Assembly (NCBI GenBank): GCA_036946625.1
Contig: JAQIIU010000002.1
Coordinates: forward strand, 1,626,001 to 1,690,000
DNA length: 64,000 nucleotides
Direction: 5' to 3'
Origin: Methylorubrum populi
GTDB lineage: Bacteria > Pseudomonadota > Alphaproteobacteria > Rhizobiales > Beijerinckiaceae
Position 1 is the first letter of the stretch. Each line of letters starts with the position of its first letter. The position numbers were made by a program, and so were the translations under genes. The notes under the pieces are model-generated. The model was not told where the DNA came from, did not search any database, and saw only the letters and a program-made list of their open reading frames with translations. Below, piece by piece: positions 27,107 to 36,999 of this stretch.

Positions 27107-27913
27107 TCAGTGGATCGTGGAGAAGATGCGGTTCCAGCGCACGTCGGTCGGCCAGCGCCAGAGCTGCCACGCCGGGGTGCGCTCGTCGATCGAGAAGAAG
27201 ATCATCTCGGCCCGGCCGACGAAGTTCTCGAAGGGCACGTAGCCGACGCTGGCGAGATCGCGCGAGTCGGTCGAGTTGTCGCGGTTGTCGCCCATCATGA
27301 AGAAGTGACCCGGCGGCACCGTGTAGACCTCGGTGTTGTCCCAGAAGCCGCGGTCGCCGTCGCGCTCGATCACCCGGTGCGTCACGCCGCCCGGCAGCGT
27401 CTCCATGTATTGCGGCACCCTCACGGTCTGGTCGAAGGCGTCGAGCGTCTCGTAGTCGGCGATGCGCTCGCGCTTCACCGGCTTGCCGTTGATGGTGAGC
27501 ACGCCCTCGATCACCTGGATCTTATCGCCGGGCAGGCCGATCACGCGCTTGATGTAGTCGGTGGCGTTGTCCTTCGGCAGCTTGAACACCGCGATGTCGC
27601 CGCGCTTCGGCTCGGCCGCCCAGATCCGGCCCTGCGCCTGGAACGGCAGGTATTCGGACAGCGGCAGCGAGTATTTCGAGTAGCCGTAGGTGTACTTCGA
27701 TACGAACAGGTAGTCGCCGATCAGCAGCGTCGGGATCAGCGAGCCCGAGGGGATGTTGAACGGCTGGAACAGCAGCGTGCGCACTACCAGCGCGATCAGC
27801 AGCGCCTGGACGCCGACCTTCACGGTCTCCCGGATGCTCGCCCAGGTTCCGGGCTCGGCCGTCCGGATCTCCGTCTTGCCCTCGCGATCCACGCGCGCGT
27901 GTCCCATGTCCAT
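27107..27913 (-). CDS. lepB: Signal peptidase I
   Basis: A 268-residue membrane serine protease that removes signal peptides from Sec and Tat exported proteins. A transmembrane segment at about residues 32-50 (VQALLIALVVRTLLF) is followed by the nucleophile box FNIPSGSLIPTLLIGDYLFV, the general-base lysine in PKRGDIAVFKLP, YIKRVIGLPGD and the C-terminal MGDNRDNSTDSR box. It carries no obvious defect. ATG 27913 is followed by a second in-frame ATG at 27907. It lies 125 bp after acpS, the widest gap in the operon. Confidence 0.95.
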   Translation of the reverse strand: MDMGHARVDREGKTEIRTAEPGTWASIRETVKVGVQALLIALVVRTLLFQPFNIPSGSLIPTLLIGDYLFVSKYTYGYSKYSLPLSEYLPFQAQGRIWAAEPKRGDIAVFKLPKDNATDYIKRVIGLPGDKIQVIEGVLTINGKPVKRERIADYETLDAFDQTVRVPQYMETLPGGVTHRVIERDGDRGFWDNTEVYTVPPGHFFMMGDNRDNSTDSRDLASVGYVPFENFVGRAEMIFFSIDERTPAWQLWRWPTDVRWNRIFSTIH

Positions 27914-28038
27914 GAGTGATTCCGCCTTCGGCCCCGCCGTGTCGTCCGGCAGCCGCGTCCTGACGTGGCGGTGGCTGTCCCGCTGGGCGGCGGGTCTAGA
28001 CCAAGCCGCGCCCGCCCGCAACGCGGGGATGGGCCGGC

Positions 28039-28455
28039 TCAAACCTGCGGTGCGTTTCGGAGCGGCACCGCCTCGATGACGACGAAGGCCTGCGCCAGGG
28101 GCGGTTCGTCGGTGAGGGTGAGGTGCAGCCGCGCCTCGTGCCCCGCCGGCACCATGCGCGCGAGGTGCTCCCGCGCACCTCCGGACAGGCGCAGGGTCGG
28201 CTTGCCGCCGGGCAGGTTGACGACCTCCATGTCGCGCCAGAACACGCCCGCGCCGATGCCGGTGCCGAGCGCCTTGGCGCAGGCCTCCTTGGCGGCGAAG
28301 CGCCGGGCGTAGGAGGGGCCGCGGGCGGCGCGCCGGTCGCACTTCGCCCGCTCGCCGTCGGTGAAGACGCGGTGGGTGAACCGGTCGCCGAACCGCTCCA
28401 GGGAGTTTTCGATGCGACGGATGTCGCAGAGGTCGGTGCCGATGCCGAGGATCAC
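28039..28455 (-). CDS. acpS: Holo-[acyl-carrier-protein] synthase
   Basis: A 138-residue trimeric phosphopantetheinyl transferase that loads 4'-phosphopantetheine from CoA onto acyl carrier protein. It begins (GTG 28455) with [15 protein letters not shown], containing the Mg-binding Asp, and has [18 protein letters not shown] with the second metal/catalytic pair. The GTG overlaps the pdxJ stop (GTGA), so the two are translationally coupled, a conserved pairing in proteobacteria. Confidence 0.95.
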   Translation of the reverse strand: MILGIGTDLCDIRRIENSLERFGDRFTHRVFTDGERAKCDRRAARGPSYARRFAAKEACAKALGTGIGAGVFWRDMEVVNLPGGKPTLRLSGGAREHLARMVPAGHEARLHLTLTDEPPLAQAFVVIEAVPLRNAPQV

Positions 28456-29201
28456 GGTTCGAGTTGCCGCCGCGCCCGGTCCATCGCCGCGCGCATGTCG
28501 TGGACCGCCTGCCGCAGGCCGACGAAGATCGCCTCGGCGATGAGCGCGTGGCCGATGTTGAGTTCGCGGATCTGCGGCAGCGCCGCCACCGGCCCGACGC
28601 TCTCGACGGTCAGGCCGTGGCCGGCATGGATCTCCAGGCCGAGCCCGGCCCCGTGGGCGGAGGCGCGCACGATCCGGTCGAGTTCGCGCGCGATCTTCGC
28701 CGCGTCGCCCGCGATCACCGCCTCGCAATAGGAGCCGGTATGCAGCTCGACCACAGGGGCCCGCAGGGCGTGGGCGGCCTCCATCACCGCCTCGTCGGGC
28801 TCGACGAACAGCGAGACGCGGATGCCGGCCTCCGACAGCGCCGCGATGCGGGGGGCGAGATGCGCCCGGCTGGAAACGATGTCGAGCCCGCCCTCGGTGG
28901 TGCGCTCCTCGCGCTTCTCCGGCACGAGGCAGGCGGCGTGCGGGCGGGTGGCCAGCGCGATGCCGACCATCTCGTCGGTCGCCGCCATCTCCAGGTTGAG
29001 CGGCACCGGCAGCCGTCTCAGGGCCTCGATGTCGGCGTCGCGGATGTGGCGGCGATCCTCGCGCAGATGCGCGGTGATGCCGTCGGCGCCCGCCGCCACG
29101 GCCTCGCGGGCGGCGCGCACCGGATCGGGCGAGAGGCCGCCGCGGGCGTTGCGGACGGTGGCGACGTGATCGATGTTCACGCCCAGGCGCAGGGACGACA
29201 C
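28452..29201 (-). CDS. pdxJ: Pyridoxine 5'-phosphate synthase
   Basis: A 249-residue TIM-barrel enzyme condensing 1-deoxy-xylulose 5-phosphate with 3-amino-2-oxopropyl phosphate to form pyridoxine phosphate. Signatures are [18 protein letters not shown] at the start, [50 protein letters not shown] and [11 protein letters not shown]. First gene of the minus-strand operon; its promoter should lie in 29202-29511. Confidence 0.96.
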   Translation of the reverse strand: MSSLRLGVNIDHVATVRNARGGLSPDPVRAAREAVAAGADGITAHLREDRRHIRDADIEALRRLPVPLNLEMAATDEMVGIALATRPHAACLVPEKREERTTEGGLDIVSSRAHLAPRIAALSEAGIRVSLFVEPDEAVMEAAHALRAPVVELHTGSYCEAVIAGDAAKIARELDRIVRASAHGAGLGLEIHAGHGLTVESVGPVAALPQIRELNIGHALIAEAIFVGLRQAVHDMRAAMDRARRQLEP

Positions 29202-29511
29202 GGGAGCTTCTTCCGGCTTCGACGGGAACGGGCTGCCGGTTTAGCGGGTGCCGCCGGGGCTTGGAAGCGCCCGCGACGCGGAGCATGCCGACACGGGACC
29301 GGATCGGCGGCACCACGCCGCCTCGCGGCCGGTGCGCCGGCTCGGGCCTCGGAAGGAAGACGGCCCGGGACGCCCCAGCGGGCTCCCCCTCGCATCGCGC
29401 CGCGATCGGGGTGACGGCGCGCGATGCGGCGGTGCAGGCAGTTGCGCCGGCCGCGCCGATCGCCAGATTGAGCCGCGCCGGCCCGACCGGCAGTGAAACG
29501 CTTGAGCGCCC
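29202..29511. other. Divergent intergenic region pdxJ / FtsX-like permease
   Basis: 310 bp between two outward-reading genes must hold both promoters, but it is GC-rich and I cannot pick out -35/-10 boxes. An inverted motif ATCGCGCCGCGAT around 29394-29407 is short. No gene or known repeat is seen. Confidence 0.45.
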
Positions 29512-32100
29512 ATGCACGGCACGTTGTCCCGGCCGGTTTCCCCGCCCTCGCGGCCGGCCTCGGCCGCCCGGCTGCCGCTCATCCTGCGGCTGGCGCTGCG
29601 CGAACTCCGCGGCGGCCTTTCCGGCTTCCGGGTGTTCATCGCCTGCATCGCGCTGGGCGTGGCGGCGATCAGCGGCGTCACCTCGATCGCCGCCTCGCTC
29701 TCCGGCGGGCTCGGGCGCGAGGGCCGGCGCATCTTGGGGGGCGACATCACCTACGGCCTGATCAACCGCGAGGCGAGCCCGGCCGAGCGCACCGTGCTCG
29801 ACGGGCAGGGGCCCGTCGCCGAGGTCGCGAGCCTGCGGGCCATGGCCGTGGCGGGCGACGGCGGGGCGGCCCTGGTCGAGTTGAAGGCGGTCGATTCCCG
29901 CTATCCGGCGGTCGGCGCCGTCGAGACCGACCCGCCAGGACCGGTGCAGGACCTCATCGCCGAGCGGAACGGCGTCCACGGTGCCGTGGCCGACCCGGCC
30001 CTGCTGACCCGGCTCGGGCTGAAACCCGGCGACCGGGTGACGCTCGGCGGCTTTCCCGTCGAGATCCGCGCCGCGCTGGTCTCCGAGCCCGACCGGATCG
30101 GCTCCGGCATCGGCTTCGGGCCCCGCCTGCTCGTCTCGCTCGGCGCCCTGCACGCCACCGGCCTGATCCAGCCGGGCAGTCTCAACCGCTTCACCTACCG
30201 CCTGCAGGTGCCGGACGCGGACGACGCCCGCCTCGCCGCCATCGACGCGGCGGTCCGGAAGGCCCTGCCCGAGGCCGGCTTCGAGATGCGCGCGCGCGAC
30301 AACGCCGATCCGCGCTTCGCCAAGGGCATCGAACGCTTCACGCAGTTCCTGACGCTGGTCGGGCTCACCGCGCTCATCGTCGGCGGGGTCGGCGTGGCGA
30401 ACGCCGTGCGCGCCTTCGTCGACGGCAAGCAGGGCTCGATCGCCACCCTGAAGAGCGTCGGCGCGCCGGGCTCGCAGGTGGTCGGGCTCTACCTGATCCA
30501 GGTCATGCTGATCGCCGCGATCAGCACCGCGCTCGGCCTCGCCGTCGGCGCCGCCCTGCCCTTCGTGCTCGACGCCGCGCTGCGCGACCAGTTGCCCCTG
30601 CCCCTCGACCCCGAGATCGCTCCGGCCCGCCTCGCGCTCGCCGCCGCCTACGGCCTGCTGACGGCGCTCGCCTTCGCGATCCTGCCGCTCGGCCGCGCCC
30701 ACGACGTCTCCGTCGCCGGCCTGTTTCGCGACACCGTCGATCCGGCCGGGCGCCGGCCGCGTCGGCGCTACCTCGCGGTGCTCCTCGCGGCCCTCCTGGC
30801 GCTCGCCGGCCTCGCCCTCTTCACCGCCTTCGACCGGAAGGTCGCGCTGATCTTCATGGCCGCCGCCGCCCTGGCCTTCGGGGCCCTGCGCCTCGTCGCG
30901 TCGGGGCTGACGGCCCTGGCCGCCCGCCTGCCCCGGCCGAAGGGAATGGTGCCGCGCATGGCGCTGGCCAATCTCCACCGCCCCGGCGCGCTGACGCCGG
31001 CGGTGGTGCTCTCGCTCGGCCTCGGCACGACCCTGCTGGTGGCCCTCGGCGCCATCGACAGCAACATCACCCGCACCCTCGAAAGCTCGCTGCCGGGCCG
31101 CGCCCCGAGCCTGTTCTTCCTCGACGTGCCCTCGCGCGACGCCGAGGCCTTCTCCGCCTTCCTCGGCGCCCACGCGCCCGACGCGAAGATCGAGCGGGTG
31201 CCGATGATGCGCGGCCGGATCACCGCCCTCGACGGCGTGCCGGCCGGGCAGATCAAGCCGCCGGAGGACGCCGCCTGGGTGCTCGACGGCGACCGGGGCA
31301 TCACCTACGCCGACGCCCTGCCCGACGGCTCCTCGCTGGTCGAGGGCGCGTGGTGGGGCGAGGAGGAGGCGCGCCGGCCGCTCGTCTCCTTCGACGCCGA
31401 GCTGGCGCACGCCCTCTCGCTCAAGGTCGGCAGCAGCGTCACCGTCAACGTGCTCGGCCGTTCGATCACCGCGCGGGTCGCCAACCTGCGCAAGATCGCG
31501 TGGCGCTCGCTCGGCATCAACTTCGTGATGGTGTTCTCGCCCGGCACCTTCCGCGGGGCGCCGCACGCCGATCTGGCCACGCTGACGCTGCCGAACGGGC
31601 CCGACCCGAAGCTGGAGGCGGAGGTGGTGCGCGACGCGGCCAGGGCCTTCCCCTCGGTGACCAGCGTGCGGGTGAAGGACGCGCTGGAAGCGGTCAACGA
31701 CCTCGTGCACAAGCTCGTCCTGGCGATCCGCGGCGCCAGCGTCGTCGCGGTGCTCGCGAGCCTGCTGGTGCTCGCCGGCGCGCTCGCCGCCGGGCACCGC
31801 GCCCGGCTCTACGACGCGGTGGTGCTGAAGGTGCTCGGCGCCACGCGGATGCGGCTGCTCTCGGCCTACGCCCTCGAATACGGCGCCCTCGGATTCGCCA
31901 CCGCCGTCTTCGGCATCCTGGCCGGCTCGGTCGCGGGCTGGGTGATCGTGTCCCGCGTCATGCGCCTCGACTTCGCGCCCGATCCGGCCGGGGCGCTTGC
32001 GGTCGCGGGCTTCGCGGTGGTGTTCGCGGTGGTGGTCGGGCTCGCGGGCACCTGGCGCATCCTCGGCCAGAAGCCGGCGCCCTATCTGCGACAGTTCTGA
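29512..32100 (+). CDS. FtsX-like ABC transporter permease (YbbP type)
   Basis: An 862-residue MacB/FtsX-type permease with the ten-helix, two-module plan of YbbP. TM1 (about residues 40-62, [18 protein letters not shown]) is followed by a large periplasmic domain, then helices near 280-420 including [19 protein letters not shown] and [22 protein letters not shown] middle group lies near 420-480, and a second module ends with [20 protein letters not shown]. Such permeases work with a cytosolic ATPase, usually encoded just upstream (YbbA), but none is present in the window. Its stop overlaps the first base of a repeat-bounded element. Confidence 0.88.
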   Translation: MHGTLSRPVSPPSRPASAARLPLILRLALRELRGGLSGFRVFIACIALGVAAISGVTSIAASLSGGLGREGRRILGGDITYGLINREASPAERTVLDGQGPVAEVASLRAMAVAGDGGAALVELKAVDSRYPAVGAVETDPPGPVQDLIAERNGVHGAVADPALLTRLGLKPGDRVTLGGFPVEIRAALVSEPDRIGSGIGFGPRLLVSLGALHATGLIQPGSLNRFTYRLQVPDADDARLAAIDAAVRKALPEAGFEMRARDNADPRFAKGIERFTQFLTLVGLTALIVGGVGVANAVRAFVDGKQGSIATLKSVGAPGSQVVGLYLIQVMLIAAISTALGLAVGAALPFVLDAALRDQLPLPLDPEIAPARLALAAAYGLLTALAFAILPLGRAHDVSVAGLFRDTVDPAGRRPRRRYLAVLLAALLALAGLALFTAFDRKVALIFMAAAALAFGALRLVASGLTALAARLPRPKGMVPRMALANLHRPGALTPAVVLSLGLGTTLLVALGAIDSNITRTLESSLPGRAPSLFFLDVPSRDAEAFSAFLGAHAPDAKIERVPMMRGRITALDGVPAGQIKPPEDAAWVLDGDRGITYADALPDGSSLVEGAWWGEEEARRPLVSFDAELAHALSLKVGSSVTVNVLGRSITARVANLRKIAWRSLGINFVMVFSPGTFRGAPHADLATLTLPNGPDPKLEAEVVRDAARAFPSVTSVRVKDALEAVNDLVHKLVLAIRGASVVAVLASLLVLAGALAAGHRARLYDAVVLKVLGATRMRLLSAYALEYGALGFATAVFGILAGSVAGWVIVSRVMRLDFAPDPAGALAVAGFAVVFAVVVGLAGTWRILGQKPAPYLRQF

Positions 32101-32315
32101 GAGCCTGTTTGACTGCGGTGATCCCATCTCGCCCCTCATCCTGAGGTGCCGGAGCGCAGCGGAGGCCTCGAAGGGTGCTCCAGAAATCGCGCGGGATCTG
32201 GAACACCCTTCGAGGCCGCTCACGCGGCACCTCAGGATGAGGGTGGGGATGGGAGCCTGGCCTTCTCGCCTTGCCGTTGCCTGGCGAAGACACGTCGGCC
32301 GGTCAAACAGGCTCT
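32100..32315. repeat. Palindromic intergenic repeat, copy 2, with 14-bp outer inverted repeats
   Basis: The outer arms AGAGCCTGTTTGAC (32100-32113) and GTCAAACAGGCTCT (32302-32315) match perfectly. Inside, CCTCATCCTGAGGTGCCG and GGCCTCGAAGGGTG pair with CACCCTTCGAGGCC and CGGCACCTCAGGATGAGG. The element starts in the last base of the permease stop codon. Between it and the next gene at 32535 no further feature is seen apart from an AT-rich patch near 32340-32370. Confidence 0.9.
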
Positions 32316-32534
32316 GAGACCATCGACATACGTTCAATGAGGAGATTTCATCCATGAAAAATCATGAAAATCTTGCGCCTCCGTAAGGCTCGAAAACGCG
32401 GCCGTTCGACCGAAGCCCACTTGTTTACGGCTGTTTCAGCGAACATATTCGGGCACGAGGCGCACTCGGGGCGCCAGGGGTCGCGCGTGGCCCCCGTCAC
32501 AACTCCGCGCCGGGAGCTTCCAAGGGAAACTTTC

Positions 32535-33302
32535 ATGGCATTCGACAACAGCCCGTTCCGTGCCGGCGCCCAGCCGCAGGGGTACGCCGGCTCTCCGGTC
32601 GAAGTCGACCAGGGCCTGCGCAGCTTCATGCTGGGCGTCTACAACAACATGGTCGTCGGCCTCGGGATCTCGGGTCTCGTGGCGCTCGCCCTCAACATGG
32701 CCGCCGTCGCGCAGACCGGCGCCGGCCGCCTCGCCCTGACGCCGTTCGGGCAGTTCCTCTACACCAGCCCCTTCAAGTGGGTGCTGATGCTGGCGCCGCT
32801 CGCCTTCATCTTCGTGTTCTCGTTCCGGATGGACCGCATGTCGGCCTCCTCCGCGCGCACGATGTTCTGGGCCTTCGCGGCGGTGATGGGCGCCTCGATG
32901 TCCACCCTGCTGCTCGTGTTCACGGGCGCCAGCGTGGTGCGGGTGTTCTTCATCACGGCGGCGACCTTCGGCGGCTTGAGCCTCTACGGCTACACCACGA
33001 AGCGCAGCCTGTCGGGCATGGGCTCGTTCCTGATCATGGGCCTGATCGGCCTGATCATCGCCTCGCTGGTGAACCTCTTCCTGGCCTCTTCCGCGCTGCA
33101 GTTCGCGATCTCGGTGCTCGGCGTCCTGATCTTCGCCGGCCTGACCGCCTACGACACGCAGAAGCTCAAGGAGATGTTCCTCTACAGCGGCCTCGACGCC
33201 GAGGGCGCGGCCAAGATGTCCGTCAACGGCGCCCTGACGCTGTACCTGGACTTCATCAACATGTTCCAGTTCCTGCTCTCGCTGCTCGGCGACCGCCGCT
33301 GA
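32535..33302 (+). CDS. Bax inhibitor-1/YccA family membrane protein
   Basis: A 255-residue, seven-helix inner-membrane protein of the BI-1 (LFG/TMBIM) superfamily. After a ~25-residue Gly/Pro-rich cytosolic leader, helices run through the sequence, with signatures FVFSFRMDRMS, TAATFGGLSLYGYTTKRSL, ISVLGVLIFAGLTAYDTQKL (the Asp-rich pH-sensing position) and LTLYLDFINMFQFLLSLLG. Family members are calcium leak channels or interact with FtsH (YccA). AAGGGA upstream decides ATG 32535. A strong terminator follows. Confidence 0.93.
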   Translation: MAFDNSPFRAGAQPQGYAGSPVEVDQGLRSFMLGVYNNMVVGLGISGLVALALNMAAVAQTGAGRLALTPFGQFLYTSPFKWVLMLAPLAFIFVFSFRMDRMSASSARTMFWAFAAVMGASMSTLLLVFTGASVVRVFFITAATFGGLSLYGYTTKRSLSGMGSFLIMGLIGLIIASLVNLFLASSALQFAISVLGVLIFAGLTAYDTQKLKEMFLYSGLDAEGAAKMSVNGALTLYLDFINMFQFLLSLLGDRR

Positions 33303-33337
33303 GCACCGCGACTGCAAGGGCCTGAAACGCGGAAGAG

Positions 33338-33363
33338 CCCCGGCCGGAAGGCCGGGGTTTTTT
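33338..33363 (+). terminator. Rho-independent terminator after the BI-1 gene
   Basis: CCCCGGCC pairs with GGCCGGGG around a GGAA tetraloop and is followed by six Ts (33358-33363), 36 bases after the stop. Confidence 0.92.
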
Positions 33364-33500
33364 CGTGCCCGCAACATCCGTCCTGGCCCCGGCTCCACAA
33401 TCGTGCCGGCATGCGGGGCGCGAGGCTGGAAGCGGCACCCCTCCCCCGCATGATCGGCCAATGTCTGACGACGGCAAGAGACTCGCCCAATGACGAGCCT

Positions 33501-33821
33501 TCAGCGGCCCTCCTCCACCGCCTCGCAGACCAGCGGCGGCGCCTCGACGCCGCGCCAGCGGCCATAGGACCAGGGGCGGTGCCAGGCGGCGCGCTCCGGC
33601 AGGCGCTCCGGCACGAGGTCGATGCCGTGGGTGCCGAACGGGCCGCAGCGGCAGATCCGGGCGAACCCCATCCAGCCCCCGGCCCACAGGCCGTACCGCT
33701 GGATCGCCGCGTCGGTATAGGCCGAGCAGGACGGCCAGTGCCGGCACTGGCGCCCGATCACGCCCGACAGGGTGAGCTGGTAGGCGCGGATCGCCCCGTG
33801 CGCCGCCCGGCGGATCGTCAC
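33501..33821 (-). CDS. yidD: Membrane protein insertion efficiency factor YidD
   Basis: A 106-residue small amphipathic protein of the UPF0161 family, which helps YidC insert inner-membrane proteins. The signature cluster is plain: IRAYQLTLSGVIGRQCRHWP, SCSAYTDAAIQRYG and FARICRCGPFGTHGIDLVP. Start GTG 33821 lies immediately past the scaffold-gene stop (33824-33826); a TTG at 33827 would overlap it. Normally yidD sits with rnpA-yidC near the origin; here it is coupled to a NifU-like gene. Confidence 0.93.
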   Translation of the reverse strand: MTIRRAAHGAIRAYQLTLSGVIGRQCRHWPSCSAYTDAAIQRYGLWAGGWMGFARICRCGPFGTHGIDLVPERLPERAAWHRPWSYGRWRGVEAPPLVCEAVEEGR

Positions 33822-33823
33822 CG

Positions 33824-34285
33824 TCAAGCCGCCTCGGGCGCGCCGGAGCCCTTCCGGACGGCGATCTGGTCGAGGGCATCCACCACCGCGTCGAAGGTCA
33901 GCAGGGTCGAAGCGTGGCGGGCGCGGAAGTCGCGCACCGGCTCCAGGACGGAAAGGCCCGCCCATCGGCCCTCCGGCGGCGGGCCGTTCTCCTTCAGCAT
34001 CGCCCGCATCCGGGCGCGGACCGCGTGCAGTTCGTCGACGGTCGCGCCGACGACGTGGCGGGCCATCAGCGAGGAGGAGGCTTGGCCGAGCGCGCAGGCC
34101 TTCACGTCGTGGGCGAAGTCGGCCACCGCGGCACCGTCCGCGTCCAGCTTGAGATCGACGGTGACGGTCGAACCGCACAACTTGGAATGGGCGGTCGCGC
34201 TGGCATCCGGTGCCGCGAGCCGTCCCAGGCGGGGGATGTCGGCGGCCAGTTCCAGGATGCGGCGGTTGTAGATGTCGTCGATCAT
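33824..34285 (-). CDS. NifU/IscU-like iron-sulfur cluster scaffold family protein
   Basis: A 153-residue NifU_N/IscU-fold protein. Two of the three classical cluster cysteines are present, C37 in KLCGSTVTV and C64 in VKACALGQASSSLM. The third, which in IscU follows an arginine-histidine near the C-terminus, is replaced (RARHASTLLTFDAV has Ala). There is no Fe-binding Fdx-like or thioredoxin-like extension. It probably carries or handles Fe-S clusters or persulfide, but a classical [2Fe-2S] scaffold role is uncertain. Head gene of a two-gene unit with yidD and divergent from folE. Confidence 0.8.
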   Translation of the reverse strand: MIDDIYNRRILELAADIPRLGRLAAPDASATAHSKLCGSTVTVDLKLDADGAAVADFAHDVKACALGQASSSLMARHVVGATVDELHAVRARMRAMLKENGPPPEGRWAGLSVLEPVRDFRARHASTLLTFDAVVDALDQIAVRKGSGAPEAA

Positions 34286-34542
34286 GGCTGACGCGTCCGG
34301 ACGCTGCTTCGGCAAGGTTACGGGAAGGCTTCGGCACGGCTGAAGGAGGTCCGGGGGCCGGATTTCCTTCAGCCCGATGCGCGCGCCACGCATTGCGCGA
34401 CGGCACGATTGCGACGATATAGGCTCGGGATCGCCGTTCCGCGAGAATGGCACCGTCGACCCCGGTCACGCCCTGGCCCAGGATTCGGATCGCTCGAGGG
34501 CGTCGGCACTTGAGGATCTTAAGACGCCGGGACGGATCGACG

Positions 34543-35358
34543 ATGTACGCCAAGCCCGACAGCACGACCATGAAGGCGCGTGTGGCGAAGGCCGGAGATG
34601 CCATGGATGCCGCTCTCAAATCCCTCTCTTACGGCATGAGCGACGACGAACGGCGCATGAGCGCGGTCGGTCTCGAAGCGATGCGCGGCGCCAACGATTC
34701 CCGTCCCGGCAGCACGACCAACATCGCCCCCAATATCGCCCCCTTGCCCGAATCGGCCCAGCGGGTGCCGAACGAGGTCGCGCTCGGCCGTCCGAGCCGG
34801 CAGGAGGCGGAGGCCGCCGTGCGCACGCTGCTGCGCTGGGCCGGCGACGACCCGACCCGCGAGGGGCTGATCGACACGCCCGCCCGGGTGGTGAAGGCCT
34901 ACGAGCAGATCTTCGGCGGCTACCGCATGGATGCCGACGCCCTGCTGGAGCGGGTGTTCGAGGAGGTCGAGGGCTACTCCGACGCCGTGCTGGTGCGCGA
35001 CATCCCGTTCTACTCCCATTGCGAGCACCACATGGTGCCGTTCATGGGGCTGGCCCACATCGCCTACTATCCCAGCAAGGGCGTGGTCGGCCTGTCGAAG
35101 CTCGCCCGCGTGGTCGATGCCTTCGCCCGCCGCCTGCAGACGCAGGAGACGATGACGGCGCAGGTCGCCGACACCATCGAGAGCATCCTCCAGCCCCGCG
35201 GCTGCGCCGTGATGGTCGAGGCCGAGCATCTCTGCATGGCGATGCGCGGCGTGCAGAAGGCCGGCGTCTCCACCATCACCACGCAGTTCCGCGGCGTCTA
35301 CAGGAACGATCCGAACGAGCAGGTCCGCTTCCTGACCTTCGTGCGGAACAAGGCCTGA
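34543..35358 (+). CDS. folE: GTP cyclohydrolase I
   Basis: A 271-residue enzyme making 7,8-dihydroneopterin triphosphate from GTP, the first step of folate/pterin synthesis. In methylotrophs it would also feed tetrahydrofolate- and methanopterin-type C1 carriers. The zinc and active-site motifs are [14 protein letters not shown] and [14 protein letters not shown], with [11 protein letters not shown] near the end. The catalytic core begins near residue 80. The N-terminal ~75 residues are a long polar extension, and later ATGs at 34570 and 34603 are possible starts. hisI follows 20 bp downstream. Confidence 0.95.
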   Translation: MYAKPDSTTMKARVAKAGDAMDAALKSLSYGMSDDERRMSAVGLEAMRGANDSRPGSTTNIAPNIAPLPESAQRVPNEVALGRPSRQEAEAAVRTLLRWAGDDPTREGLIDTPARVVKAYEQIFGGYRMDADALLERVFEEVEGYSDAVLVRDIPFYSHCEHHMVPFMGLAHIAYYPSKGVVGLSKLARVVDAFARRLQTQETMTAQVADTIESILQPRGCAVMVEAEHLCMAMRGVQKAGVSTITTQFRGVYRNDPNEQVRFLTFVRNKA

Positions 35359-35378
35359 GGCGGCCGGACGTCCCGACC

Positions 35379-35801
35379 ATGACCGACCGGTTCGCGTCCC
35401 CCGGCTCCCGCGCCGAGGTCGAGGAGGGCGGCGCGCTGACGCCGCGCTTCGGCCCCGACGGGCTCGTCGCCTGCATCGCCGTCGATGCGGGCGACGGGCG
35501 CGTGCTGATGCTCGCCCACATGAACGCCGAGGCGCTCGCCCGCACGCTGGAGACCGGCGAGGCGTGGTACTGGTCGCGCTCGCGCGGCGAACTCTGGCAC
35601 AAGGGCGCGACCTCCGGGCAGATCCAGCGGGTCGTCGAGATGCGGGTCGATTGCGATCAGGACGCGATCCTGATCCGCGTCGCGGTCGGCGGCGACGGCG
35701 GCTGCTGCCATACCGGCCGGCGCTCCTGCTTCTACCGCGCGGTGACGCGCGATGCCGCGACCGGTACGGTCGCCCTCGTCCCCGCCGATCCGGGCCGATG
35801 A
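35379..35801 (+). CDS. hisI: Phosphoribosyl-AMP cyclohydrolase
   Basis: A 140-residue single-domain HisI (no HisE fusion) that opens the purine ring of PR-AMP in histidine synthesis. Seen are [38 protein letters not shown], the metal site [12 protein letters not shown], and [11 protein letters not shown] with zinc-binding cysteines. Its stop overlaps the start of the patatin gene (ATGA), and it follows folE closely, so folE-hisI-patatin may be one transcript. Confidence 0.95.
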   Translation: MTDRFASPGSRAEVEEGGALTPRFGPDGLVACIAVDAGDGRVLMLAHMNAEALARTLETGEAWYWSRSRGELWHKGATSGQIQRVVEMRVDCDQDAILIRVAVGGDGGCCHTGRRSCFYRAVTRDAATGTVALVPADPGR

Positions 35802-36856
35802 GGTTCGAGGCGCTCGGCTCCCCCGCGCCCCGCTTTCCGGAAGGGGCGGTGGAACCGGTGGTGCCGCGCTTCCGCTCTCCCCGCATCGGCCTCGCGCTCG
35901 GCGGCGGCTCCGCCCGGGGGTGGTCGCATATCGGCGTGATCGAGGCGCTGGAAGAGGCCGGGATCCATCCGGAGGTCGTGGCCGGCTGCTCCATCGGCGC
36001 GGTGGTGGGCGGCGCCTACGCCGCGGGGCGCCTCGGCACGCTCAAGGCGTTCGCGCTCTCGCTCACCCGGCGCCGGGTGGTCGGGATGCTCGACCCCCGC
36101 ATCACCGGCTCGGGCCTGATCGCCGGCGAGCGCCTGCGCCGCCGCCTCTCCCGCGAACTCGAAGGCCTGCGCATCGAGGATCTGCGCCTGGCCTTCGCCA
36201 GCGTGGCGACCGAACTCGGCACCGGCCACGAGGTCTGGCTCTCCCGCGGCCCCCTGGTCGAGGCGGTGCGGGCCTCCTACGCCATCCCCGGCCTCTTCCC
36301 GCCGGTCGCCCTCGACGGGCGCCTCCTGATGGACGGCACCCTGGTGAACCCGGTGCCGGTGCGGCTCGCCCGCGAACTCGGCGCCGACCTCGTGATCTGC
36401 GTGAACCTGGCCTGCGAGACGCGCGCGCCCGCCACGGTGATCCGGCCCGAACGGGAGGGGCCGGTCCTCGCGGGGGCCGACGAGCCGGTGGAACGGGCGA
36501 TCGAGCAGACGCTGGAGGCGACCGTGCGCCGCCGCGGCCGCTGGGGCCTGTTGCACGGGGCGAGCCGGCGCCTGATGGGCCGACGCCGGGCGAGCCCGCC
36601 GCGAGACCCCGCCGGGCGGCCGACGCCGGGCGTCGCCCGGGTGATGCTCGACGCCTTCAACATCACCCAGGATCGGATCTCCCGGGCGCGGCTCGCGGGC
36701 GACCCGCCCGACGTGTCGATCCGGCCGCTCCTGGCCGAGTTCGGCCAGTTCGAATTCCACCGCGCCGCCGACGGGATCGAACTCGGCCGCGAGGCGGTGC
36801 GGGCGGCGCTGCCGGAGATCCGGCGGATGATCGAGGGTGCAGCGGCCCGCAACTGA
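35798..36856 (+). CDS. Patatin-like phospholipase family protein (RssA type)
   Basis: A 352-residue serine hydrolase. The oxyanion-hole strand [18 protein letters not shown] is at about residue 29, the nucleophile elbow is GCSIG (about residue 64-68) and the catalytic aspartate lies in [13 protein letters not shown]. It lacks a signal peptide. A C-terminal region (about 220-350) with an Arg-rich stretch is typical of the RssA/NTE-like bacterial branch. Activity on phospholipids or lysophospholipids is likely. It begins in the hisI stop codon. Confidence 0.92.
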   Translation: MRFEALGSPAPRFPEGAVEPVVPRFRSPRIGLALGGGSARGWSHIGVIEALEEAGIHPEVVAGCSIGAVVGGAYAAGRLGTLKAFALSLTRRRVVGMLDPRITGSGLIAGERLRRRLSRELEGLRIEDLRLAFASVATELGTGHEVWLSRGPLVEAVRASYAIPGLFPPVALDGRLLMDGTLVNPVPVRLARELGADLVICVNLACETRAPATVIRPEREGPVLAGADEPVERAIEQTLEATVRRRGRWGLLHGASRRLMGRRRASPPRDPAGRPTPGVARVMLDAFNITQDRISRARLAGDPPDVSIRPLLAEFGQFEFHRAADGIELGREAVRAALPEIRRMIEGAAARN

Positions 36857-36936
36857 TCCCAGGTTGCACGCAAGCCGATCCGATGGTCGGCTTCCCCTGC
36901 GTCCGGCGGACGCCCGCCGCGCCTTCGCGCGGGCAA

Positions 36937-36962
36937 CCGGCGATGAGCGGGATCATCGCCGG
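36937..36962. terminator. Stem-loop between convergent genes
   Basis: CCGGCGATGA (36937-36946) and TCATCGCCGG (36953-36962) pair perfectly around a six-base loop in the 143-bp gap between the patatin gene (plus) and the CBS gene (minus). There is no T-tract, so any termination would be factor-assisted. Confidence 0.45.
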
Positions 36963-36999
36963 TCGGCATGAGCCGCCGCTGCAAGCGTCCGGGCTCGCG

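Noticed and set aside
28039..32355. 1438-codon open frame on the minus strand
   Set aside because: Only its last part (acpS) is real. The rest is antisense to the FtsX-like permease and pdxJ, with Arg/Gly/His-rich composition typical of high-GC shadow frames.
34286..34542. Possible riboswitch or long leader before folE
   Set aside because: I could not identify any known aptamer motif or conserved pairing; it is treated as a divergent promoter region.
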